64,000 bases of DNA from Pseudomonas putida (GTDB lineage Bacteria > Pseudomonadota > Gammaproteobacteria > Pseudomonadales > Pseudomonadaceae): contig NZ_JANHLE010000014.1 in assembly GCF_028682475.1 (NCBI RefSeq), forward strand, positions 1 to 64,000, written 5' to 3'. Of this stretch, positions 49,196-58,676 are shown in pieces. The notes under the pieces are model-generated. The model made no database searches, was not told the DNA's origin, and saw nothing but the letters and a program-made list of their open reading frames with translations. How positions within the stretch are numbered: position 1 is the stretch's first letter; every line of letters starts with the position of its first letter. The translations under genes were made by a program, and so were the position numbers.

Positions 49196-49975
49196 ATGCA
49201 GCTGGAATTTCATCAGGTCGACGCCTTCAGTGAGCGTCCCTTTGCCGGCAATCCGGCCATGGTCTACCGCCTCGACGATTGGCTCAGCGATGAGCTGATG
49301 CAGCAAATTGCCGCTGAGCACAACCTTGCCGAAACCGCCTTTGTGGTGGCCGATGGTCCGCAGTGGCAGATTCGCTGGTTCACCCCTACTACTGAAGTTC
49401 CCTTGTGTGGTCATGCGACTCTGGCCAGCGCCCATGTGCTGCTGGAGGTCTACAAAGTGGCTAGCGAGCGCCTGCTGTTCCAGAGCCAGTCCGGGCCCTT
49501 GAGCGTGAGTCGTGAACACGGGCGGTTGCTGCTGGACTTTCCACGCATCGATCCGCAACCGGTAAGTCAGCCATTGCTGGTTGCAGAAGCTTTAGGCTGT
49601 CCGGTGCTGGAGGTGCTGCAGACCAAGGAACTGTTGGTGGTGCTGGAGTCTGAGCGGGCGGTACGCGACTGCACACCGGACATGGCCGCAGTGGCGCAAT
49701 TGCCTGGGTTGGGCGTGATCGTCACGGCGCGTGGCGAGAAGCATGACTTTGTCTCGCGTTACTTTGCTCCGGGGATTGGCATCCCTGAAGATCCGGTAAC
49801 CGGTTCGACCCACTGCTGTCTGATCCCTTATTGGGCTGAGCGTCTGGGTAAGACTGAGCTGCACGCCTTTCAGTGTTCCAGCCGCGGCGGGGAGCTGTTT
49901 TGTCGGCTGGAGGGGGAGCGGGTGAAAATCGGGGGTTATGCCCGGCGAGTAGCTAGCGGTACGTTGAGCCTGTAA
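49196..49975 (+). CDS. PhzF/YddE family protein (isomerase-like)
   Basis: 259-aa protein of the PhzF/diaminopimelate-epimerase-like fold. The N-terminal motif PFAGNPAMVY and the catalytic Glu in NLAETAFVV are conserved, and GIPEDPVTGSTHCCL matches the family signature. No phenazine genes are nearby, so the substrate is unknown; most family members outside phz clusters have no assigned role. A REP pair follows 5 nt after the stop. Confidence 0.85.
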   Translation: MQLEFHQVDAFSERPFAGNPAMVYRLDDWLSDELMQQIAAEHNLAETAFVVADGPQWQIRWFTPTTEVPLCGHATLASAHVLLEVYKVASERLLFQSQSGPLSVSREHGRLLLDFPRIDPQPVSQPLLVAEALGCPVLEVLQTKELLVVLESERAVRDCTPDMAAVAQLPGLGVIVTARGEKHDFVSRYFAPGIGIPEDPVTGSTHCCLIPYWAERLGKTELHAFQCSSRGGELFCRLEGERVKIGGYARRVASGTLSL

Positions 49976-49980
49976 AAAGC

Positions 49981-50046
49981 ATCGCGGGGCAAGCCCGCTC
50001 CCACCGGGGTTGCGATGGACCGGTGGGAGCGGGCTTGCCCCGCGAT
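49981..50046. repeat. REP inverted pair 5
   Basis: Arms at 49981-50004 and 50023-50046, identical in sequence to pair 3 and again with an 18-nt spacer. The pair lies between the convergent phzF-like and ABC ATPase genes. Confidence 0.95.
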
Positions 50047-50054
50047 TGCGGATA

Positions 50055-51164
50055 TCAGACCGCCGAGCTATAGCGTCGGACACCGTTCTCCGGAACCGGC
50101 AACTGCGCCGCCACACTACCCGGTACGGCAAACAGCACCAGGTGGTCTGCGGCCACTTCGACACCCACCTCGGCCCCGACCTGATGATCGATATGGCTGG
50201 GGAAAATCGCTTCAAGCTGGCTACCGGTGGGCAGTTGCAGGCGATAGAGGGTCGAGGCGCCGAGGAAACTCTTGCCGGTGATCAGCGCCCTGAGGGCACT
50301 GTGCGGCGCATGAATGATGTCGTCGGGACGCAACAGCACATCAACCGCAGAGCCAGGGGTAAATGCATAGGCACGGTTGCCATGCAGCTCGCCCAGTTCG
50401 GTTTGCACCGACTCCGGGCTGGTCAGCTGGCCACGAATGAAGTAGCCCTGGCCAATGAAGCTGGCGACGAAGGGCGTCAGCGGTTCGTGATAGAGGTTGT
50501 ATGGGGTGTCCCATTGCTCCAGACGACCTTCCTTGAACACGCCAACGTGATCGCTGACGGCAAAGGCTTCTTCCTGGTCGTGGGTGACCAGAATGGCACT
50601 GGTGCCACGGCTCTTGAGAATGTCGCGGACCTCATGGCTGAGGCGCCGGCGCAATTCCACGTCGAGGTTGGAGAAAGGTTCGTCAAGCAACAGTAGCTGT
50701 GGCTCGGGGGCCAATGCGCGGGCCAGGGCCACACGCTGTTGCTGGCCGCCGGAAAGCTCGTGCGGGTAGCGTTTGCCGAGCCCGCCCAGTTTGACCAGTT
50801 CGAGCATTTCCGCCACGACCTGTTGCTGCTGCGGGTGTTTGCCGATGCCGAATGCGATGTTCTCGGCGACCGTCAGGTGCGGGAACAGTGCATAGTCCTG
50901 GAACACCATGCCGATCCTGCGTTTCTCCGGTGCCAGGGTGAAGCCGGCTTTGGAGATCACCTCGCCCGCCAGCTGGATCTCACCCTCATGCACCGGCTCG
51001 AAGCCGGCGATGGCGCGCAAGGTGGTGGTCTTGCCGCACCCCGACGAACCCAGCAGGCAACCGATGTCGCCAGCATTGAGGTGCAGGTTGAGGTTCTGGA
51101 CGATGCGTTGCTCGCCATAGCCGCAGGCGAGGTTGCGCAGGTTAAGCAGTAAAGGTTGACTCAT
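50055..51164 (-). CDS. Orphan ABC ATPase with TOBE domain (FbpC/PotA type)
   Basis: 369-aa ATPase of the iron/polyamine importer type. Walker A is GSSGCGKTT, the Q-loop [12 protein letters not shown], the signature LSGGQQQR, Walker [13 protein letters not shown] and the switch THDQEEA. The C-terminal 120 residues form the TOBE substrate-regulatory domain ([12 protein letters not shown]). No permease or binding-protein gene is near it. Its start overlaps the argF stop by 4 nt (ATGA), so it should be co-expressed with argF, which would suggest a link to arginine/ornithine metabolism, but this is inference. Confidence 0.85.
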   Translation of the reverse strand: MSQPLLLNLRNLACGYGEQRIVQNLNLHLNAGDIGCLLGSSGCGKTTTLRAIAGFEPVHEGEIQLAGEVISKAGFTLAPEKRRIGMVFQDYALFPHLTVAENIAFGIGKHPQQQQVVAEMLELVKLGGLGKRYPHELSGGQQQRVALARALAPEPQLLLLDEPFSNLDVELRRRLSHEVRDILKSRGTSAILVTHDQEEAFAVSDHVGVFKEGRLEQWDTPYNLYHEPLTPFVASFIGQGYFIRGQLTSPESVQTELGELHGNRAYAFTPGSAVDVLLRPDDIIHAPHSALRALITGKSFLGASTLYRLQLPTGSQLEAIFPSHIDHQVGAEVGVEVAADHLVLFAVPGSVAAQLPVPENGVRRYSSAV

Positions 51165-52081
51165 GCGTGGTGATAGGCCGGTTCAACAAGAAATTCGAGA
51201 AGCGCCTTCTGTGCATGCAGACGGTTTTCAGCCTGATCCCAGGCGACCGAACGTGGGTCGTCGAGCAGGTCGAGACTGATCTCCTCGCCACGGTGGGCGG
51301 GCAGGCAGTGCATGAACAGGGCATCGGGTGCTGCCAGGTCGAGCAGTTCGCGGGTTACCTGGTAAGGCGCGAACAAGGCCAGACGCCGTGCAGTTTCCTC
51401 TTCCTGACCCATGGAAGTCCAGACATCGGTGCTCACCAGGTGCGCACTCTGCACGGCATCCTTGGGTTCACGGAAGATCTGCACGCGGTCACCGGCCTTG
51501 GCCAGAAACTCCGGGTTGGGCTCGTATTCGGCCGGGCAGGCGATGCGCAGCTGGAAGTCGAACTGGATCGCCGCTTCTATATAGCTGTTGCACATGTTGT
51601 TGCCGTCGCCGATCCAGGCCACGGTCTTGCCCTGGATCGCACCGCGATGCTCAAGGAAGGTTTGCATGTCGGCCAGCAACTGGCAGGGGTGCAGGTCGTC
51701 CGATAGACCATTGATTACCGGTACGCGGGAATTGGCCGCGAACTCGGTCAGGGTGCTATGGGCAAAGGTACGGATCATCACTGCGTCGAGCATGCGTGAC
51801 ATAACGATGGCGCAGTCGCCGATCGGCTCGCCACGGCCCAGTTGGGTGTCGCGCGGGGACAGGAAGATGGCCTGGCCGCCGAGCTGGATCATGCCGGCTT
51901 CGAACGACAGCCGGGTACGGGTCGAGGATTTCTCGAAGATCATCCCCAGCACGCGGTTTTTCAGGGGTTCGAACAGTACGCCGCGGTTACGCAGGTCCTT
52001 CAGCTCGATACCTCGACGGATCACACTGAGCAGTTCGTCGGGTGTGAAATCCATCAGGGAGAGAAAGTGCCTAGCGCTCAT
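51161..52081 (-). CDS. argF: ArgF, anabolic ornithine carbamoyltransferase
   Basis: 306-aa cytoplasmic enzyme that makes citrulline from ornithine and carbamoyl phosphate. The carbamoyl-phosphate loop is SSTRTR (residues about 53-58), the ornithine-binding HCLPAHRG, and the DVWTSMGQ region is intact. The upstream region carries a tandem ArgR site at 52186-52222. It overlaps the ABC ATPase gene. The short length and isolated placement fit the biosynthetic enzyme and not the catabolic ArcB, which would sit in an arc operon. Confidence 0.96.
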   Translation of the reverse strand: MSARHFLSLMDFTPDELLSVIRRGIELKDLRNRGVLFEPLKNRVLGMIFEKSSTRTRLSFEAGMIQLGGQAIFLSPRDTQLGRGEPIGDCAIVMSRMLDAVMIRTFAHSTLTEFAANSRVPVINGLSDDLHPCQLLADMQTFLEHRGAIQGKTVAWIGDGNNMCNSYIEAAIQFDFQLRIACPAEYEPNPEFLAKAGDRVQIFREPKDAVQSAHLVSTDVWTSMGQEEETARRLALFAPYQVTRELLDLAAPDALFMHCLPAHRGEEISLDLLDDPRSVAWDQAENRLHAQKALLEFLVEPAYHHA

Positions 52082-52185
52082 GTTTGACTACCTTTTTGCA
52101 ACAGACCGCAGATCAACAGTGCCGGTTTTCAGCAACAACGGAAGTGACCTGCGGCGAAAGCCGCACGGGGCGACGAAATAAGGGA

Positions 52186-52222
52186 AGACGCAATACTATA
52201 ATTAAATGTCGCGTCATACCAA
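52186..52222. promoter_or_regulatory. Tandem ArgR operator upstream of argF
   Basis: AGACGC-N8-AA at 52186 and TGTCGC-N8-AA at 52207 are exactly 21 bp apart, fitting the pseudomonad ArgR direct-repeat rule TGTCGC-N8-AA-N5. The site is 105 bp before argF. ArgR is a known repressor of argF in P. aeruginosa; binding here is inferred. Confidence 0.75.
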
Positions 52223-52447
52223 GTGGGGCGTTCACTGTCTGTAGTGCTGGCAGTGTCGTAACCCCTTGGCGGGCCGTTTTTTTTGTTTGCTACACAAGGG
52301 TTTTACACTGCCCGCTGAGGCCTTGGCAAACACCCGCGCGAATCGCTGTGCCTGATGCCGCGAGATTCACACGGCGAAACTCGCTGGCCGTGACCCACGT
52401 TCAGGCCCATAGTCAGGCGGATTAGCAGACACCCGCAAGAGGTGGCC

Positions 52448-54556
52448 ATGAACAAGACCTTGCATCACCGTGCCTGTCACCTGTGTGAAGCCATCTGTGG
52501 CTTGACCATTGAAACCACTCAGGAGCCTGGTGCAGAGCCACGCATCACTTCAATCAAGGGTGATCTCCAGGACAGCTTCAGCCGCGGCCACATCTGCCCC
52601 AAAGCCGTGGCCCTGCAAGACATTCAGAATGACCCTGACCGGCTGCGCGCGCCGCACAAGCGGATAGGCGACAGCTGGCACGCGATCGGCTGGGACGAAG
52701 CCTTCGCGCTGGCCGCGCAAAAGCTCTGGGCCGTCCAGCAGGCCCATGGGCAGAACGCCGTGGCGGTCTATCAAGGCAACCCCAGCGTGCACAACTACGG
52801 CTTGATGACTCACAGCAATTACTTCCTCGGTCTGCTCAAGACCCGCAATCGGTTTTCCGCCACCTCGGTCGACCAGTTGCCGCATCACCTGACAAGCTAC
52901 CTGATGTATGGTCATGGCCTGTTGTTGCCGATTCCGGATATCGACCATACCGATTTCATGCTGATCCTCGGCGCCAACCCCTTGGCGTCCAATGGCAGCA
53001 TCATGACCGTGCCGGATGTCGAAAAGCGCCTCAAGGCGATTCAGGCCCGGGGTGGCAAAGTCGTGGTGATCGATCCGCGGCGCAGTGAAACCGCGGCCAT
53101 GGCTGACCAGCATGTGTTTATCCGGCCTGGCGCAGATGCTGCGCTGTTGTGCGCCATGCTCAACACCTTGTTTGCCGAAGGCCTGGAGCGCGCGTCGGCA
53201 TTGCCGGTCGATGGCCTGGACGAAGTGCGGGTGGCCATAGCGCCGTTCACTGCCGAGTCGATGGCGCCCCTGTGCGGCGTCGATGCGCGGGTCATCCGGC
53301 AATTGGCGCGTGATTTTGCAGCTGCCGATAAAGCCGTGTGCTACGGCCGTATGGGCGTTTCAACCCAGGCGTTCGGCACGCTTTGTCATTGGCTGGTGCA
53401 ATTGATCAACCTGGTCAGCGGTAACCTTGACCGGGTTGGCGGCGCCTTGTGTACGCAGCCGGCGGTGGATCTGGTTGCGAGCACTGCAGGCGGGCATTTC
53501 AACGCGTGGCAGAGCCGGGTCTCAGGCTTGCCGGAATACGGCGGTGAGCTGCCGGTGGTGGCCCTGGCCGAAGAGATGCTGTGCGCAGGGGAAGGGCAGG
53601 TGCGCGCCCTGGTGACCGTGGCCGGCAACCCGGTGTTGTCCACGCCCAACGGCCGCCAGCTGGAGCGTGCGTTGGACGGACTTGAGTTCATGCTCAGCAT
53701 CGATCTCTACATCAATGAAACCACGCGCTACGCCGACCTGATCCTGCCGTCCACCTCGGCGCTGGAGAACGATCACTACGACACCACCTTCAACCTGTTG
53801 GCGGTGCGCAATGTCAGCCGCTTCAACCGGGCGATACTGCCCAAACCGGAAGGCGCGCTGCACGACTGGGAAATCTTCGTGGGCCTGGCCAAGGCCTATG
53901 CCGCGCTCAGCGACAAGCCGTTGAAGCCCACTGTGCCTCCGGCGCAGATGATCGACAGTGGCTTGCGCTTCGGACCTTATGGCGAGCATTCGTCCTTCAA
54001 TCTATCGATAGAGACCTTGGCTCAGCACCCTCACGGCATTGACCTGGGGCCGCTGCAACCGAACCTTGCTGGCCGCCTGAAAACCGCCAACCAGCGCATC
54101 CAGGCGGCGCCTGCGCAGATTCTCGGCGATTTGCAGCGATTTGCCGCCCAGCAGCCGGCCGAGCCTGGGCAGTTGCTGTTGATCGGTCGCCGACATGTGC
54201 GCAGCAACAATTCCTGGATGCACAATTATCATCGTCTGGTGAAGGGTAAACCGCGTCATCAACTGTTGATGCACCCGGATGACCTGGCAGGGCGGCAGTT
54301 GCAGGATGGGCAGCGGGTCAGGGTCAGTTCGCGGGTCGGCAGCATTGAGGTCGAGGTGCAGGCCTGCAGCGATCTGATGCCCGGGGTGGTCAGCCTGCCT
54401 CATGGCTTTGGTCATGCCCGTGCGGGCGTGCGCATGGACATTGCCTGCAGTCAGCCTGGCGCCAGTGCCAATGACCTGACTGACGAACGTCACGTGGATA
54501 CGGTCTCAGGCAATGCAGCGCTCAATGGCGTGCCGGTGCAGGTGGTTGCCGCCTGA
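52448..54556 (+). CDS. Molybdopterin oxidoreductase family protein
   Basis: 702-aa cytoplasmic oxidoreductase of the formate-dehydrogenase-alpha/NasA/FdhF type. An N-terminal [4Fe-4S] motif C-x2-C-x3-C with a fourth Cys (CHLCEAICG...GHICPKA) begins the protein. The molybdopterin-binding (LILGANPLASNGS, VVIDPRRSETA) and C-terminal molydopterin-dinucleotide domains (LLIGRRHVRSNNSWMHNY) follow. No Tat signal is present. The substrate is unknown and no partner subunits are adjacent. The ATG at 52448 was chosen over a GTG two codons upstream because AAGAGG at 52437-52442 spaces better to it. Confidence 0.84.
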   Translation: MNKTLHHRACHLCEAICGLTIETTQEPGAEPRITSIKGDLQDSFSRGHICPKAVALQDIQNDPDRLRAPHKRIGDSWHAIGWDEAFALAAQKLWAVQQAHGQNAVAVYQGNPSVHNYGLMTHSNYFLGLLKTRNRFSATSVDQLPHHLTSYLMYGHGLLLPIPDIDHTDFMLILGANPLASNGSIMTVPDVEKRLKAIQARGGKVVVIDPRRSETAAMADQHVFIRPGADAALLCAMLNTLFAEGLERASALPVDGLDEVRVAIAPFTAESMAPLCGVDARVIRQLARDFAAADKAVCYGRMGVSTQAFGTLCHWLVQLINLVSGNLDRVGGALCTQPAVDLVASTAGGHFNAWQSRVSGLPEYGGELPVVALAEEMLCAGEGQVRALVTVAGNPVLSTPNGRQLERALDGLEFMLSIDLYINETTRYADLILPSTSALENDHYDTTFNLLAVRNVSRFNRAILPKPEGALHDWEIFVGLAKAYAALSDKPLKPTVPPAQMIDSGLRFGPYGEHSSFNLSIETLAQHPHGIDLGPLQPNLAGRLKTANQRIQAAPAQILGDLQRFAAQQPAEPGQLLLIGRRHVRSNNSWMHNYHRLVKGKPRHQLLMHPDDLAGRQLQDGQRVRVSSRVGSIEVEVQACSDLMPGVVSLPHGFGHARAGVRMDIACSQPGASANDLTDERHVDTVSGNAALNGVPVQVVAA

Positions 54557-54648
54557 TATCGGCAAGGCCGAGCGTCAAGCTCGGCTTTCCGATACAATGC
54601 GTCACCGTGCCGACAACCAGGTCGGAAAGTTCAGCCGCGAGGTGCTTC

Positions 54649-54984
54649 ATGGATATCATTGAAACAATCAAAGAGCAGATTGCCAACAACACCATTCTGC
54701 TTTACATGAAAGGCTCGCCGAATGCCCCGCAGTGCGGTTTTTCGGCCAAGGCGGCGCAAGCCGTGATGGGTTGTGGCGAGAAATTCGCTTACGTGGATAT
54801 CCTGCAGAACCCGGAAATCCGCGCCAACCTGCCAAAATATGCCAACTGGCCGACCTTCCCACAGCTGTGGGTTGCCGGTGAGCTGGTTGGCGGCTCCGAC
54901 ATCATGGCTGAAATGTTTGCCAACGGCGAACTGCAGACCCTGATCAAGGAAGCCGCAGCCAAGGCTGAGGCGGCCAAGGCCTGA
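54649..54984 (+). CDS. grxD: GrxD, monothiol glutaredoxin
   Basis: 111-aa CGFS-type glutaredoxin (GSPNAPQCGFS), which carries and transfers [2Fe-2S] clusters with glutathione. The TFPQLWVAGELVGGSDI sequence completes the glutathione site. It sits beside bacterioferritin, its ferredoxin and a peroxiredoxin, consistent with an iron/oxidative-stress neighbourhood. The ATG at 54649 has GAGG six bases before it, and a strong terminator follows the stop. Confidence 0.95.
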   Translation: MDIIETIKEQIANNTILLYMKGSPNAPQCGFSAKAAQAVMGCGEKFAYVDILQNPEIRANLPKYANWPTFPQLWVAGELVGGSDIMAEMFANGELQTLIKEAAAKAEAAKA

Positions 54985-55005
54985 TTACAGGTTTGGTCAA
55001 CAAAA

Positions 55006-55028
55006 AGCCCCGCATTGCGGGGCTTTTT
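55006..55028. terminator. Bidirectional terminator between grxD and bfr
   Basis: Stem AGCCCCGC/GCGGGGCT around ATT, flanked by A5 on the left and T5 on the right. It serves grxD on the plus strand and bfr on the minus strand. Confidence 0.93.
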
Positions 55029-55051
55029 CATTTGCAGCGGACTAGGCGAAG

Positions 55052-55522
55052 TTACTCGCCCATCTGCGACTGCAGGTAGTTTTCCAGACCGACTTTGTCG
55101 ATCAGGCTCAGCTGGGTTTCCAGCCAGTCAATGTGCTCTTCCTCGGACTCGAGGATGTCTTCAAGCAGTTCGCGGCTGCCGAAGTCGCCAACGGTTTCAC
55201 AGTGGGCGATAGCGGCCTTGAGGTCGGCCAGACCTTTCTGCTCGATTTTCAGGTCGCATTCGAGCATTTCTTTGGTGTGTTCACCAATCAGCAACTTGCC
55301 CAGGTCCTGGACGTTAGGGATGCCTTCGAGAAACAGAATACGCTTGATCAGTTTGTCAGCGTGCTTCATCTCATCGATGGATTCCTTGTACTCGTGCTTG
55401 CCGAGCTTATCCAGACCCCAGTCTTCATACATGCGCGCATGCAGGAAGTATTGGTTGATTGCGACCAGCTCGTTTCCGAGGATCTTGTTGAGATGCTGGA
55501 TGACGCTAACGTCGCCTTTCAT
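55052..55522 (-). CDS. bfr: Bacterioferritin, heme-binding type
   Basis: 156-aa iron-storage subunit that forms a 24-mer. Ferroxidase ligands are visible: E18 ([11 protein letters not shown]), E51 and H54 (DEMKHADKL), E94 (KIEQKGL), and E127/H130 (ESEEEHIDW). The inter-subunit heme ligand Met52 is present (IDEMKHAD), as in BfrB of P. aeruginosa. The start [15 protein letters not shown] at 55522 has AGGA upstream. The Bfd ferredoxin gene that releases iron from Bfr lies directly upstream, 200 nt away. Confidence 0.96.
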   Translation of the reverse strand: MKGDVSVIQHLNKILGNELVAINQYFLHARMYEDWGLDKLGKHEYKESIDEMKHADKLIKRILFLEGIPNVQDLGKLLIGEHTKEMLECDLKIEQKGLADLKAAIAHCETVGDFGSRELLEDILESEEEHIDWLETQLSLIDKVGLENYLQSQMGE

Positions 55523-55680
55523 GATGGGGTCCTGCCCTATAAGTGTGCCTATAAGCAAGAGTTTGAGCCCCACAACTTCGACTGTCAAACCTAAGTTATT
55601 GAATAATAAATGAAAATTAATCGGAATAAGAATGTTTGTGTTCCGCGTTCGAACCCTAACTTATTGAATTACGGACATAA

Positions 55681-55707
55681 AAAAACCGGACACGAGGTCC
55701 GGTTTTT
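55681..55707. terminator. Terminator downstream of bfd
   Basis: Perfect 11-bp stem AAAAACCGGAC/GTCCGGTTTTT around a 5-nt loop, 15 nt past the bfd stop. The A/T flanks make it functional in both directions. It isolates bfd from bfr. Confidence 0.92.
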
Positions 55708-55721
55708 GGAATCAGCTGTTT

Positions 55722-55940
55722 TTACGCTGCGGTAAATTCCACAGGGTAGGGCAAGGCGGCCTGACTGACCTGCAGTTCGGTCAAGGTTTCACGCACAACC
55801 TGCTTGGCCAGGCAGGCACATTTGCCACACTGGCTCGCCACGTTGGTGGCGGTTCTGACTTCCTTGTAGCTGCAGCATCCTTCATAGATCGCATCGCGGA
55901 TCTGTCCGTCGGTTACACCAACACAAAGACACACATACAT
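55722..55940 (-). CDS. bfd: Bfd, bacterioferritin-associated ferredoxin
   Basis: 72-aa [2Fe-2S] protein that reduces the ferric core of bacterioferritin to mobilise iron under iron limitation. The four cluster cysteines are C4, C6, and the QCGKC pair, in the Bfd spacing. The start MYVCLCVGVTDGQI at 55940 gives the known family start. A Fur-like box about 40-60 nt upstream fits the expected low-iron induction. Confidence 0.93.
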   Translation of the reverse strand: MYVCLCVGVTDGQIRDAIYEGCCSYKEVRTATNVASQCGKCACLAKQVVRETLTELQVSQAALPYPVEFTAA

Positions 55941-55979
55941 AGGGCAGACCATCGCTGGTAAAGGCTCAATGCGAAGAAG

Positions 55980-56003
55980 CTTAATGTTAATGAGAATGCT
56001 TGT
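55980..56003. promoter_or_regulatory. Fur-like box upstream of bfd
   Basis: TTAATG-TTAATG-AGAATG at 55981-55998 is three hexamers related to the Fur unit (GATAAT/NATWAT), continuing into CTTGTC. It lies 40-60 nt before bfd. A perfect 19-mer is not present, so this is a moderate call supported by known Fur control of bfd. Confidence 0.5.
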
Positions 56004-56172
56004 CAAAGTACAATCTTCAGGACTTTGCGCCAGGGCGACCAGCGGCAGCTATCGAATGTGAACGGCCTGAAATTCGGCGAGCAGCGTCAGGCGGTGTATC
56101 ATGGCCGACCTTTGCGCTGTCAGGTGGTTTATGCCAGCCTGCACAGCTGTTTCAACCATCAGGAGATATCGA

Positions 56173-56775
56173 ATGAGCGTACTCGTTGGCAAAACTGCCC
56201 CGGACTTCACTGTTCCAGCCGTACTGGGCAATGGCGAAATCGTCGACAGCTTCAACCTGGCTTCGGCCATCAAAGGCAAGTACGGCCTGGTGTTCTTCTA
56301 CCCGCTGGACTTCACCTTCGTCTGCCCGTCCGAGCTGATCGCTCTGGATCACCGCATGGCCGAGTTCCGTGACCGTAACGTTGAAGTGATCGCAGTGTCG
56401 ATCGACTCGCACTTCACCCACAACGCCTGGCGCAACACCCCGATCAATGCCGGTGGCATCGGTCAGGTGCAGTACATCATGGCTGCTGACATGAAGCACG
56501 AAATCGCCAAGGCCTACGACGTTGAGTCCGAAGGCGGCGTTGCTTTCCGTGGCGCGTTCCTGATCGACGACAAAGGCGTTGTCCGTTCGCAGATCGTCAA
56601 CGACCTGCCACTGGGCCGCAACATGGACGAGCTGCTGCGTCTGGTTGATGCCCTGCAATTCCACGAAGAGCACGGCGAAGTCTGCCCTGCCAACTGGAAA
56701 AAAGGCGACAAGGGCATGACCGCTTCGCCTGAAGGCGTTGCTGCTTACCTGAGCGAGAACGCTGGCAAGCTGTAA
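56173..56775 (+). CDS. Typical 2-Cys peroxiredoxin (AhpC/TSA family)
   Basis: 200-aa cytoplasmic peroxidase. The peroxidatic Cys lies in DFTFVCPSE and the resolving Cys in GEVCPANW, marking a typical 2-Cys enzyme. The active-site Pro/Thr environment (YPLDFTF) and the C-terminal extension needed for dimer exchange are present. It reduces hydrogen peroxide and organic hydroperoxides. AGGAG precedes the ATG at 56173, and a strong terminator follows the stop. Confidence 0.95.
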   Translation: MSVLVGKTAPDFTVPAVLGNGEIVDSFNLASAIKGKYGLVFFYPLDFTFVCPSELIALDHRMAEFRDRNVEVIAVSIDSHFTHNAWRNTPINAGGIGQVQYIMAADMKHEIAKAYDVESEGGVAFRGAFLIDDKGVVRSQIVNDLPLGRNMDELLRLVDALQFHEEHGEVCPANWKKGDKGMTASPEGVAAYLSENAGKL

Positions 56776-56786
56776 TAGCGAGCGAT

Positions 56787-56817
56787 AAAAAAACCGGCCT
56801 TGATGGCCGGTTTTTTT
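56787..56817. terminator. Terminator between the peroxiredoxin gene and rnt
   Basis: Stem AAAAACCGGCC/GGCCGGTTTTT around TTGAT with a run of seven T on the right and A on the left. It can end both the peroxiredoxin gene and the convergent rnt. Confidence 0.93.
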
Positions 56818-56834
56818 GTGGGTTGAGCAAGGCT

Positions 56835-57503
56835 TCAGTCGTTGAAGTCCTGCCAGCCGCCCATCTCCTTCCAGCGGTTGACGATGCCGCAGAACAGCTC
56901 GGCCGTCTTCTCGGTGTCGTAGCGGGCCGAGTGGGCCTCGCGACCGTCGAAATCGATGTCGGCACTCTGGCAGGCGCGAGCCAGTACGGTCTGACCATAG
57001 GCAAGACCGGCCAGGGTCGCGGTGTCGAAGCTGGAGAACGGATGAAACGGGTTGCGCTTCATGTCGTGGCGCGCCACGGCCGCGTTGAGGAAGCCCAGGT
57101 CGAAGCTGCTGTTATGACCAACCAGGATCGCCCGCTTGCAGCCATTGGCCTTGAGCGCCTTGCGCACGCCACGGAAGATATCGGTCAGCGCCGACTCTTC
57201 GCTGACAGCCATGCGCAGTGGGTGATCCAGCTTGATCCCGGTGAACTCCAGGGCAGCCTGTTCGATGTTGGCGCCTTCGAACGGTTCGACCCGGAAGAAG
57301 TAGGTGTGCTCCGGGAACAGGAAGCCTTTTTCATCCATGCCGATGGTCACTGCGGCAATTTCCAGCAGGGCATCAGTGGCGCTGTTGAAGCCGCCGGTTT
57401 CGACATCCACTACAACCGGCAGGTAACCACGAAAACGTTCCGCCATCGGGTGGCGTGGGCCACCGCTTGGACCGTCCTGGTCGTCGTACAGATCTTCACT
57501 CAC
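56835..57503 (-). CDS. rnt: Ribonuclease T
   Basis: 222-aa 3'-5' exonuclease of the DEDDh family that trims tRNA CCA ends and matures 5S/23S rRNA. The catalytic residues lie in [11 protein letters not shown] (D and E), HNSSFDLGF (D) and HSARYDTEK (H and D). The pyrC stop overlaps its start by 4 nt (ATGA), so rnt is the second gene of a pyrC-rnt operon. N-terminal residues 1-20 are a variable acidic tail. Confidence 0.96.
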   Translation of the reverse strand: MSEDLYDDQDGPSGGPRHPMAERFRGYLPVVVDVETGGFNSATDALLEIAAVTIGMDEKGFLFPEHTYFFRVEPFEGANIEQAALEFTGIKLDHPLRMAVSEESALTDIFRGVRKALKANGCKRAILVGHNSSFDLGFLNAAVARHDMKRNPFHPFSSFDTATLAGLAYGQTVLARACQSADIDFDGREAHSARYDTEKTAELFCGIVNRWKEMGGWQDFND

Positions 57504-58546
57504 GCAGTTTCCTCCAGCAGGCGCCAGCGCAGTTGCTCACCGGCGCGCAGCGGGATAACGGTCTGCTCGCCGAACGGCAAGCTGCTTGGGGCAGTCCAGC
57601 TTTCGCGAACCAGGGTAATGGTCTCGGTGTTGCGCGCCAGGCCATAGAAGTCAGGGCCGTGCTTGCTGGCAAAACCTTCGAGCTTGTCCAGCGCGTTGCG
57701 TTGCTCGAACGCTTCGGCGTACATCTCGATGGCGGCATAAGCGGTGTAGCAACCGGCGCAACCACAAGCCGCTTCCTTGGCGTGACGGGCGTGGGGGGCC
57801 GAGTCGGTGCCGAGGAAAAATTTGCTGCTGCCGCTGGTGGCGGCGTCGAGCAAGGCCACCTGGTGGGTGTTGCGCTTGAGGATCGGCAGGCAATAGAAGT
57901 GCGGACGAATACCGCCAACCAGCATGTGGTTGCGGTTGTACAGCAAGTGCTGGGCGGTGATGGTCGCGCCGACGTTGGCCGGGGCCTCGTTGACGAACTG
58001 CACGGCATCGCTGGTGGTGATGTGTTCGAACACCACCTTCAGGGTCGGGAAGCGCTCGACGACACGGCGCAGGTGTTCGTCGATGAACAGCTTCTCGCGG
58101 TCGAACACGTCGATTTCGCTGCGTGTCACTTCACCATGTACCAGCAATGGCATGCCGACTTCGGCCATGGCTTCGAGTACCGGAAAAATCTTGTCGACAC
58201 TGGTGACGCCGGAATCGGAGTTGGTCGTGGCGCCAGCCGGGTAAAGCTTGGCTGCATGCACGAAGCCAGTGGCCTTGGCTGCGCGGATTTCCTCAGGCTG
58301 AGTACGATCAGTGAGGTACAGCACCATCAGCGGCTCGAAGCGGCTCGCGGCCGGACGCGCGGCGAGGATGCGCTCGCGATAGGCGCCAGCTTCGGCGGCA
58401 TTGCGCACAGGCGGTACCAGGTTGGGCATGATGATTGCGCGGGCAAAGGTGCGCGCAACGTCGCCAACAGTGTGGGGCAGGACGGCACCATCACGAAGAT
58501 GGATGTGCCAGTCATCGGGACGCAGGAGGGTCAGGCGGTCGGACAT
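57500..58546 (-). CDS. pyrC: Dihydroorotase PyrC
   Basis: 348-aa zinc amidohydrolase that closes carbamoyl-aspartate to dihydroorotate in pyrimidine synthesis, equal in length to E. coli PyrC. Metal ligands are HIHLRDG, the carbamylated Lys in [22 protein letters not shown] and the Asp in GTDSAPH. The start [16 protein letters not shown] at 58546 was chosen; an earlier in-frame start has no homology. It is upstream of and overlaps rnt. Confidence 0.96.
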   Translation of the reverse strand: MSDRLTLLRPDDWHIHLRDGAVLPHTVGDVARTFARAIIMPNLVPPVRNAAEAGAYRERILAARPAASRFEPLMVLYLTDRTQPEEIRAAKATGFVHAAKLYPAGATTNSDSGVTSVDKIFPVLEAMAEVGMPLLVHGEVTRSEIDVFDREKLFIDEHLRRVVERFPTLKVVFEHITTSDAVQFVNEAPANVGATITAQHLLYNRNHMLVGGIRPHFYCLPILKRNTHQVALLDAATSGSSKFFLGTDSAPHARHAKEAACGCAGCYTAYAAIEMYAEAFEQRNALDKLEGFASKHGPDFYGLARNTETITLVRESWTAPSSLPFGEQTVIPLRAGEQLRWRLLEETA

Positions 58547-58676
58547 TGGGGATTCCAGGCGGGTCGAACTCAAGGTGAATGCTACCGGAAAAGCCGGGTG
58601 CGAGCACTCGCTATCAAGTTTTGCCATGCCTGACCGATAGCCTGCGGGTATACCGTGAAAATCTGTGGAGCCGCCC

